A DNA stretch of 64,000 nucleotides from Pyropia haitanensis (Eukaryota > Rhodophyta > Bangiophyceae > Bangiales > Bangiaceae): the NCBI GenBank assembly GCA_008729055.1, contig SDUX01000004.1, forward strand, positions 186,001 to 250,000, read 5' to 3'. How positions within the stretch are numbered: position 1 is the first letter of the stretch; each line of letters begins with the position of its first letter. Shown here one piece after another: positions 56,201-64,000 of the stretch. The notes under the pieces were generated by a model. That model searched no databases, was not told where the DNA came from, and saw nothing but the letters and a program-made list of their open reading frames with translations. A program made the translations under genes and the position numbers.

Positions 56201-57475
56201 CACACACCGCGCGCGCCTTGGCGCGCCGCCCCCCGCCGCCGCCGCCGCCGCCGCCACCGCCGCGGCCGCGCCCACCGCCGAGGCTGCCGCGGCGGCACGT
56301 GGCTGCCGCGGATAGATACTCCTTCCCGGTTGGGCGCGGGCGGGCGCCCAAAAAAAAAGGGAGCCCCCGGCGGCAGCTGGGTTGCCGCCGCGCCCCGCTC
56401 GCCGCGCGTCGCCCACCGTGCGCGAGGCGCTGCCGCCCCCGCCACCCGCCGCGGTCTTCTCTGGGCGGCCGCCGCCAACCGCCGGCCGCGCGGTCGACGG
56501 CGCCCCTTCCCCCCCCCCCCCCCACACCCGCACGCCGCTCCCGGCCTCCACCCCAGCGACTGTGGTTCCCGCTCTCGGTGGGTGCCCCTCACAACCGCCA
56601 CCCGCCACCATCCCCACCGCGCCCGCCGCGTGCACGTGGTGTGCACCCTTGTTGCTCGTCGTGCACCTGCTCGCTGTGCCGGCGCGGCCCCCCCCCCCCG
56701 ACCGCCGCCCCACACCGCGTCGGCTGTCCTCCCCCTCCCCGCGCGCCTTGTTCCTTTTTTTTTTTTTTTTTTTGTTATCGCCTGTTGTGGGGCGCGGCAA
56801 AGGGGGAGGAGGTGTGGCGGCACGTTGACGGCGGCGGCGGACGGCGTGCGCACGTGCGGGAGCGGGTGGGCTGGTGTGGGTGTGCGGTAGTGGGGCGTGT
56901 GTGCGACGGGCGGGTGTGGGTGTGGTCGTCGTCTGTGGGTGGTCGTGTGTAGGAGCATACACATCCCCGTCGTCGCCAGACCCATCGGTGCGCGTGCGCT
57001 TCCCGCCGCTGTGCGCCGTCCACCCCACTCTCTCCCTCCCCCCTCTTGGTTCAACCTCCTCTTCTTTCCCCCCCCATTCCTTCCCCCCTTGCAACCACCT
57101 CCCCCCCCCCCCCCCCCCCCCTCCTCCTCGGCGGCCCATCCTCTTCCCTCCCGCCCGGCTGGCGCGCGCCATCGACCGGGCCGTCTGGCGACACCGGGAC
57201 GCCCGCCCGTCCCGCCCCGCCCCGCCCCGCCCCGCCCCGCCCCGCCCGCCCCGCGCTCTGCCGGTCGCGGGGCGGCGGCGGCACGGGCCGGCCGCCGCCG
57301 CCGGCGGCGCGCCGCGACGCGGCCGCCCGCCGGGCGGCCGCCCCGTCGCGGCGGCGGCCCGGCGCGCCGCCGCTGCCGGCGCGGCCGGCGCGGGCGGCGG
57401 GCGGGCGGGCGCCCCCCCCCCCGCACGGCGACGGGCGGGCCCCCCCCCCCCCGGGTGGCCGCGGCGGCCGCCGCC
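53281..57475. other. 4.2-kb gene-poor GC-rich region
   Basis: No frame on either strand shows a recognisable product. It opens where array copy C breaks off at CGCAGTGCTTCC (53278), a sequence like the TIR ends above, but no matching right end was found. Later parts hold C runs (55844-55860, 56030-56046), a T run at 56755-56773, a GT-rich stretch at 56830-56950 and CCCCG pentamers at 57211-57250. The final 400 bases are probably the promoter and leader of the Myb gene. Confidence 0.45.
57211..57250 (+). repeat. CCCCG pentanucleotide tandem repeat
   Basis: About eight CCCCG units upstream of the Myb-protein start. GC-box-like by sequence, though any regulatory role is unproven. Confidence 0.8.
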
Positions 57476-57875
57476 ATGAGCGACCGCCTGCAGGTGCTCG
57501 TCGACGCGGCGAGCCGCGTCGGCGCCGCCGCCGACGCGCCGCCGTCGCCGCCGCCGCCGCCGCCGCCGCCGCAGCCCGACCCGCCGCCGCGGGCGCACCC
57601 GCACCCGCACCCGCACCCGCACCCGCACCCGCCGCCGCCGCCGCTGCCGCCGCTGCCGCCGCCGCCGCCGCCGCCGCGGCAGCAGCCACACGCGTCGCCG
57701 CCGCTGCGGCCGGTCGTCCGCCGCCCGCGGCCGGCGGTCGTGGCGGCGGCGGCCGACGAGCGGCCCGGCTGGGACCGCCGGCCCGCCTCCCCCCCTGCCG
57801 CCGCGGCCGGCGGCGGCGGCGGCCGTGGCGGCGGCGCCGGCGCCGCCGGCGGCGGCGCCGGCAGCCTCGGCGGCA

Positions 57876-57907
<32 letters not shown>

Positions 57908-58115
57908 CGCCGCGGCGGCTCCCCCCCCCCGGGCACGCCCACCACCGCCGCGGCTGGCCCGCCGCGTCGCCGCTGCTCAGCGACACGGGCTACGTGTCCC
58001 TCGCGCACCCGTCGACGCCCGCGACGCGGGCAACGACGCGGGACGGGACGTTTGCCAACGCGCCGGCGCCGCTGCGCGTGCGCAGCGGCGCGGGCGGCTT
58101 TTTTGCCGCCCCGTC

Positions 58116-58165
<50 letters not shown>

Positions 58166-59721
58166 AGGCGCCACCGGCGGCGCCGCCGCTGCTGCCGCCG
58201 TCGTCACGGCATGGGGGGGGGGGGACGGCGTCACTGGCGGCGCCGCCAGCGTCCGGGTGGGGGGGGAGGGGGGTGGCGCGAGTGCCGACGAGCCGCCGGG
58301 GGGGGGGGGGGGGGACGCCTGGCCGGCCCGCCCGCGCGCGGTGCTGTCGCCGCTGACGCGCGTGCTCGCCACGCAGCGGCCATTGTCGCCGCCGGTGGGC
58401 GGCGTGGACGCCCCGCGGGGGGCGGCGGGCGGCCACCGCCGCGTCGCGGCGGCGCGCGCGCCGGCCTGGGCGGGCGGGGGGGGGACGCCCCCGCCGCCCG
58501 CCGCCAGAGCCGCCTCGTGCCCATCCCGCGGCGGCCGGCCGGGGCGGCCGCCGCCGCCGCCGCCGCCGCCGCCGCGACGGCGGGGGTGCCCATGGAGGTG
58601 GACGCCGCCGCGCCGCCGCCGCCGCCGCCGCCGCCGCTGACCGACCGCGCCGCGGCGGCCGGCGGCGGCGGCGGCGGCAACGCCGCCAGCCACGGCGGCC
58701 GTGGCCCGCAGACGCCGCCGCCCGTTGCGGGCGGCCGCGGCGGCGCGCTCGCCGTGCCGCTGCCCGTGCCGGCGCGCCGGCCGGGCCTGCCCGACGACCC
58801 GCTCGCCGACGGCGACCGCGTCGGCTACCCGACCGCCGGCGGCGGCGGCGGTGGCCGCTCGTGGCCGGGGCGGTTTCGGCCCGCGTCGGGGGGGGGGGGG
58901 GGGGGGGGGGGGTACGCCGGCCGGACCCCGCCGTCGGGGGGGGGGCCGCCGCCGGCGTGCACGCCGCCGCCCTCGGCCGACGCGTCGCCGCCGTCGGTCG
59001 GCCGCGTCGCGGGCGGGGCGGCGTGGTCGCGGCCGCACGACGGCCTGCAGCTGCCGCCGGGCGCGCTCGGCCGCGGCGGCGCCTATGGTGGCGCTGCCGC
59101 CGGCACGGGCGTGGCCGGCGTGGCCGGCGTGGCCGGCGTGGCCGGCGGTGCCGGCGGTGCCGGCGGGGTCGGCCTGGCCGGCATGGCCGGCGGGGTCGGC
59201 ATGGGCGGCGGGGTCGGCACCCCCCCCGGGGCGTCCCCGCAGGGCACCCCCCCCCGGTCGCCCGGCTGGACGCTCCTCCCCCCCCGCCACGGCGTGGCCG
59301 GCGGCGGCGGCGGTGGCGGCGGCGTCGACACCTCCTCCTCCTCCCCCGACCTCCGCCACCTGCGGCTGCACCCGCGGCTTGGCTCGCTCGACGGCGACCG
59401 CGCGTGGTCCGACGCGGGCTCCTCTGCGCATGGCGGCGGCGGCGGCCGCCGCGGCGGCCACGTCAGCACCCTGAGCTCCCCCGCCTGCCCCATCCGCGGG
59501 GGCATCTCGCGGCCGCTGACGCGGCGGCGGGATCCGTACACCCGCTTCACCGTCGACGAGGTGCGGTTGCTCTGCGAGGGCGTTGACCGCTTCGGCCACG
59601 GCCGGTGGAAGCAGATCCTCAACGCGTACCCGTTCAACCCAAAGCGCACGCCCGTCTGCTTGAAGGACAAGTGGCGCAACCTGCACCGGCTGCGGTCGCG
59701 CAAGCGGGCGCCCGCCGCGGC

Positions 59722-59762
<41 letters not shown>

Positions 59763-60477
59763 GCGGCTCGGACCGCTCGTCCCCCATGTGTGGCTCGCCG
59801 GTATCGACGGCCGCGGCGGCGGCCGCCGCCGCCGCGGCGGCCCACTACGCGGCGACAATGAGGGCGGGCGGCGGCGGCCTCGGCCACGGCGGCCCCGCCG
59901 GCGGGTATGGCCGCTCCGCGGGGGCGCCGCTGCTGCTGGCGATGCGCGGCGGCTATGGCGGCACCGCGTCGCTGCCCGTCTCGCCCGCCCGCCGGCGGGG
60001 CTCGGTCGACGGCGGCGGCGGCGGCGGCGGCGTGAGGGGGGGGGCGGCGAGCTCCCGGCGTCGCTGCCGTCGTCGCCGCGGCCGCTGCGGTCGCTGGGGA
60101 GCCCGGCCGCGCTGCAGCCAGACGTGCTGCGGCTGTCCTTTGCGGCGCGGCTGCAGGGGGAGGGGATGGGGGGGGGGGTGGGGGTGGTGGTGGTGCCGCC
60201 ATTGGCGGCGGCGGTGGGGGGGGGGCGGCGGCGGCGACGGCCGTCGGCTGCACGCGGCACACGGGTCGATGGAGTGGGGGGGGCGCCGCGGCTGTACGCC
60301 GCCCCCTACCCGCCCGACCGGCCGGCCACGCCGGGGACGGGCTCCCCCGTCAGCCCCGCCGACGCGGCGGCGGGGGCGGCGCTGCCGCCAATGGTGCCGC
60401 TCCCCGCCGCGGCGTTTGCGTCGGCCACCACCGTCGCCGCCGCGGCGGCCGCGGCGGCCGCGGCGTCGGGGGGCGGC

Positions 60478-60516
<39 letters not shown>

Positions 60517-60622
60517 GGCGGCAGCGGGGGGGGGGGGGGCGCCGCCGCCTGGGGCGGCCTCCGCCACGGCGTCCTGCAACCGCCGCAGGCGCTCGTCAAC
60601 GCCACCGCCGCGCACGGCGGGG

Positions 60623-60687
<65 letters not shown>

Positions 60688-61140
60688 CTCCGCCGCGCCT
60701 ACGGCTCGGACCCGACGCTGTACGTGCGGCGCCAGGTCAACGCGTGGCTGCTCCAGTCCACCGCGACGCACGGGGGGTCGCCCGACGGCGGCGGCAGCGG
60801 CGGCGACGGCGGCGGCGGCCCGCCGCCAGGCGGTGGCATCGCGGGCGACGCCCCGCCGGCGGGCCGCCCCGTAGACCCCCCGCCGGCGGGCGGCGTGGTC
60901 GCATGGGGCGGCGGCGGCGACTACGACGGCGGCGGCCAGCCGCCGGCCGTCGGCCTTGGGCGGCGGTGGCTCCCCCACCCGCCCGCGGCGGCGGCTGCCG
61001 CCGCCGCCGGCGCAGCCGCCGCCGCGACGGCCGCGCCGTACCGCTCCGCGGCGGAGCGGGTGTCGATCGCGGCGCTCACCGCGCCCTCTGCCGGCGACGG
61101 CGGCGACGGCGGCAGCGGCGGCGGCGGGCCGGGGGGAGGG

Positions 61141-61184
<44 letters not shown>

Positions 61185-61293
61185 GCCCGCCACCACGGCA
61201 GGCGGTGGCGACGGCGGGCCCCCACCGGGGGGAGGACGGCTGCGCGTGCCGCCGTACGCAGAGCTGCTGCCGCGGCACTACACCCAAGGGTAG
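57476..61293 (+). CDS. Large Gly/Ala-rich protein with telobox-type Myb domain; four apparent frameshifts
   Basis: The start MSDRLQVLVDAASRVGAAAD follows GCCGCC. One Myb/SANT domain is encoded at about 59520-59710: PYTRFTVDEVRLLCEGVDRF, GHGRWKQIL and VCLKDKWRNLHRL. The last resembles the telobox VDLKDKWRN of TRF/TRFL telomere-repeat binders, so nuclear double-stranded DNA binding, perhaps at telomeric repeats, is likely. All else is disordered Gly, Ala, Pro and His runs with Ser/Thr-Pro islands (VLSPLTRVLATQRPLSPPVG; RPATPGTGSPVSP). The protein-like frame changes four times, near 57930, 58220, 58485 and 60045, each time by one missing base beside a G/C run; adding four bases makes 3822 nt, 1273 aa, ending LLPRHYTQG and TAG. 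I read these as sequence errors. Segment boundaries between the first three shifts are approximate. Confidence 0.7.
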
Positions 61294-61985
61294 GCGGGGG
61301 GCGGGGGGGGGGGGGGGGGGGGGGGGGCATCTTGCTTTTCTTTTGGTTTTGTTTTTCCTTCTTCCTTTTTTTTTTTTTTTTTGAAGTTGCTCTCCCGGAT
61401 GGGCGCGGTAGAGGGCTGGGCACGGGGATCGGGGTTGGGGTGGCGGTGGGGTAGGAGCGAGGGGGCGGGTGGGGTCCGCGCTCTGGGTCTTGGCGGGGGT
61501 GGGGGGTTCGCACGGTTGTATTTTTTTTAGGGCTTGGCTATGGCTACGACAGCGCGTAGCGTGTACGACTTGACCCGTGTTGCCGGTCTGGTGGGCTGCG
61601 CGGTGTGGGGCGTGGGGGCTCGGGGAGGGGTGGGTGACCCGGAACACAGGGCGTGCGGCCCGCGTGCCATCTTGTGGGCATGTAGGTGGGAGAGGGGCAG
61701 CGACGGCTTGCAGGGCAAGGGGGGTGGGTACACACGCCCGCCAGGTAGCGCAGCGGGGGATGCAAGCGGGGAGACACCCGCGAGCGGGCGCAGCGGGGGC
61801 AGGGGCGGGGCTCCCGACCACGGCGGCCGCCGACGGCACGCACCCCAGCCAGTGGACGCCCCCCGCTGCTCGGCCACGCATCGCCCAAGCAGCTGGTGGG
61901 GAGGGGACCGACCCGGCCGAGCGCGCGCGCCCGCCGCGCCACCCCCCCGCGGCAGCGCCCGCTCCGGCGCGGCGGCAGGGCGCGC
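61294..61985. other. Convergent intergenic region Myb gene / methylmalonyl-CoA mutase
   Basis: It opens with a 25-base G run (61303-61327) and a T run (61367-61382) and holds the 3' ends of two convergent genes. No gene is supported. Confidence 0.5.
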
Positions 61986-64000
61986 TCAGCGGAGCTGGTC
62001 CCCCCCCCGCTCCCGCAGCAGCCGCACCACCTTCTCCGCCGCGTCTGGGATGCGCGTGCCCGGCCCAAAGACCAGGTCCACCCCCTGCTCGCGCAGCTCC
62101 GCGTAGTGCTCCTCTGGGATCACCCCCCCCACCAACACCGCCACGTCGCGGGTGCCCTCCTGGGCCCGCAGCAGGCCGACGAGCTCCGGCACGAGCGTCC
62201 GGTGCGCGGCGGCCTGGGACGACACGCCGACGGCGTGGACGTCCGCCTCGAGGGCGGCGCGCGCCACCTCGGCGGGCGTCGCAAACAGCGGCGACACGTC
62301 CACGTCGTAGCCGAGGTCCCCAAAGCCGGCCGAGATGACCTTGGCGCCCCGGTCGTGGCCGTCTTGGCCCAGCTTGGCCACCAGCAGCCGCGGCCGGCGG
62401 CCCGCGTCGGCGGCAAAGGCCGCCACGAGGTCGGTGACGCGGCGGAGCTCGGCCGCCTCCGCGTCATCGTCGCCGTCTGCACCACCGCCGCCCGCAGCAG
62501 CCGCCGCGTCGTACGCGGCCGAGTAGGCGCCGCGGACGACCGACGACGCCGGCTGGTGCCGCCCATAGACCGCCTCGAGCGCGGCGGAAATCTCGCCGAG
62601 CGTCGCGCGCACCCGCGCGGCCGCCACCGCCGCGGCGAGCACGTTGGTCGCGACGCTCGTGCCCGCGCCGGGCGCCGCCGCCGCCGCGGCGGTGACGGCG
62701 GCGAGCGCGGCCGCCACCGCCGCGCCGTCGCGGGCGGCCTTGATCGCCGCCAGCCGCTCGCACTGCGCCGCGCAGATGGCGGCCGAGTCGATGCTCAGCA
62801 GCGACACCCGGCCGCCGCTGGCGTCGTCGCCGGCAGCGGCGGCACCAGCGCCACCGGCGGACGCTGCCGCCGACGCCGACGGCGGCGGCGCCGCCTCCTG
62901 GACGTACTTGTTGACGCCCACGACAACGTCGGCGCCCGAGTCGACGCGCGCCTGCTTGCGCGCCGCCGCCTCCTCAATCCGCGCCTTTGGCCAGCCGTCC
63001 ACCACCGCGACGGCCATCCCGCCCGCCGCCTCCACCTCCTCCACCACCGCCGCGGCCTTTTCCGCCACCGCGTCGGTGAGCGCCTCCATCGCGTACGAGC
63101 CGCCCCACGGGTCGACGATGCCCGTCAGGCCCGTCTCTTCCGCCAGGATGAGCTGCGTGTTGCGCGCGACGCGCGACGAAAAGGGCGTCGGGAGTGCCAT
63201 CGCCTCGTCGAGCGCGTTGGTGTGGAGGCTCTGCGTGCCGCCCAGCACCGCCGCCATCGCCTCAACGGTCGTCCGGACGACATTGTTCCACGGCTCCGCG
63301 GCGGTCAGGCTGTAGCCGCTCGTCTGGCAGTGGGTGCGGAGCTTAAACGACCGCTCGTCGGTCGCGTCGGGAAAGTGCGTGCGGACGAGGCGCGCCCACA
63401 GGCGGCGGGCGGCGCGGAGCTTGGCCACCTCCCCGTAAAAGTCCATGCTGATGCCAAAGAAGAAGGACACCCGCGGCGCGACCGCGTCGATGGGCAGCCC
63501 CGCCCGCACCGCGCAGCGGAGGTACTCGAGGCCGTCCGCGAGGGTGAGGCCCAGCTCCAGCGCCGGCCCCGCGCCCGCCTCGAGCATGTGGTACCCCGAC
63601 ACGGAGATGGTGTTGAAGCGGGGCATCTCGGCCGAGCAGTAGGCCATGATATCCGAGATGAGCCGCAGCGACGGCGCGGGCGGGTAGATAAACGTGTTGC
63701 GCACGTTAAACTCCTTGAGGATGTCGTTTTGGATGGTGCCCCGCAGCGCCGCCGCCGGCACGCCCGCCTCCTCCGCGGCAACGATAAAAAACGCGAGCAC
63801 CGGCACCACCGCCCCGTTCATGGTCATGGACACGGACACCTCGTCGAGCGGGATGCCCTCAAACAGGCGCGCCATATCCTCCACGCTGTCAATCGCCACG
63901 CCCGCCATGCCCACATCCCCCGCCACCCGCCCGTGGTCCGAGTCGTACCCGCGGTGGGTGGGCAGGTCAAACGCGACGGAGAGGCCCTTGCCGCCCGCCG
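61986..64000 (-). CDS. MUT: Methylmalonyl-CoA mutase, 5' part beyond window
   Basis: The frame enters from the right edge (first full codon at 63998, [20 protein letters not shown]) and ends at TGA 61986, giving 671 aa; about 100 N-terminal residues with any mitochondrial peptide lie outside. Substrate-domain blocks are [53 protein letters not shown] (active-site His at about 137 of this fragment), CQTSGYSLT and [14 protein letters not shown]. The C-terminal B12 domain has [17 protein letters not shown]; its DGHDRG gives the His that ligates cobalt. The enzyme interconverts methylmalonyl-CoA and succinyl-CoA in mitochondria, using adenosylcobalamin. An Ala/Gly-rich linker of about 30 residues is inserted before and after the middle region but breaks no motif. 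The frame is open throughout. Confidence 0.97.
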   Translation of the reverse strand, partial: AGGKGLSVAFDLPTHRGYDSDHGRVAGDVGMAGVAIDSVEDMARLFEGIPLDEVSVSMTMNGAVVPVLAFFIVAAEEAGVPAAALRGTIQNDILKEFNVRNTFIYPPAPSLRLISDIMAYCSAEMPRFNTISVSGYHMLEAGAGPALELGLTLADGLEYLRCAVRAGLPIDAVAPRVSFFFGISMDFYGEVAKLRAARRLWARLVRTHFPDATDERSFKLRTHCQTSGYSLTAAEPWNNVVRTTVEAMAAVLGGTQSLHTNALDEAMALPTPFSSRVARNTQLILAEETGLTGIVDPWGGSYAMEALTDAVAEKAAAVVEEVEAAGGMAVAVVDGWPKARIEEAAARKQARVDSGADVVVGVNKYVQEAAPPPSASAAASAGGAGAAAAGDDASGGRVSLLSIDSAAICAAQCERLAAIKAARDGAAVAAALAAVTAAAAAAPGAGTSVATNVLAAAVAAARVRATLGEISAALEAVYGRHQPASSVVRGAYSAAYDAAAAAGGGGADGDDDAEAAELRRVTDLVAAFAADAGRRPRLLVAKLGQDGHDRGAKVISAGFGDLGYDVDVSPLFATPAEVARAALEADVHAVGVSSQAAAHRTLVPELVGLLRAQEGTRDVAVLVGGVIPEEHYAELREQGVDLVFGPGTRIPDAAEKVVRLLRERGGDQLR

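Overview
The window is nuclear DNA of a eukaryote with a very GC-rich genome. It holds spliced genes with GT-AG introns, plastid-type transit peptides, a Rho GTPase, a cytochrome P450, a cohesin loader and a B12-dependent methylmalonyl-CoA mutase. Proteins are interrupted by long Ala, Gly and Pro runs, and poly-G/poly-C tracts of 10-25 bases are common. This fits a bangiophyte red alga (Porphyra/Pyropia type) best, but that assignment is inference from gene content and composition; no single sequence proves it.

Layout. 0-17 kb: a Gag-like ORF at the left edge (-), a long low-complexity stretch, a three-exon Rho GTPase (+), a membrane protein of unknown function (+), a two-exon P450 (-), then two related terminal-inverted-repeat (TIR) elements. 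17-31 kb: a plastid-type UVR/TolB-like beta-propeller protein (-), a repeat-bearing coiled-coil membrane protein (+), a four-exon trypsin-fold protease (-), a doubtful Ala-rich ORF (+) and a predicted plastid membrane protein (-). 31.2-35.5 kb is gene-free, clearly lower in GC, and carries degenerate inverted repeats and a 56-bp palindrome. 35.5-46 kb is a cluster of conserved housekeeping genes of moderate GC: SERF (+), SCC2/NIPBL (-), a four-helix membrane protein (+) and RanBP1 (+). 46-64 kb: a membrane-anchored RING-H2 protein (-), a 3.8-kb X-Y-X-Y-X tandem array interrupted by a TIR element, a long gene-poor stretch, a very large Gly/Ala-rich protein with a telobox-type Myb domain (+), and methylmalonyl-CoA mutase (-), which runs off the right edge.

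Three threads cross the window. (1) All ten introns that protein similarity let me place begin with GTACGT or GTGCGT, not GTRAGT. (2) Seven apparent frameshifts, in four genes, all go in the same direction (one base short) and all fall at or beside G/C-rich homopolymer tracts, which points to undercalled bases and not to pseudogenes. (3) Three TIR elements share the terminus CGCAGTGC and 3-bp target duplications; one has a matching empty site in a neighbouring repeat copy.

No operon-like pathway cluster is present. Genes are mostly arranged as independent convergent or divergent pairs.
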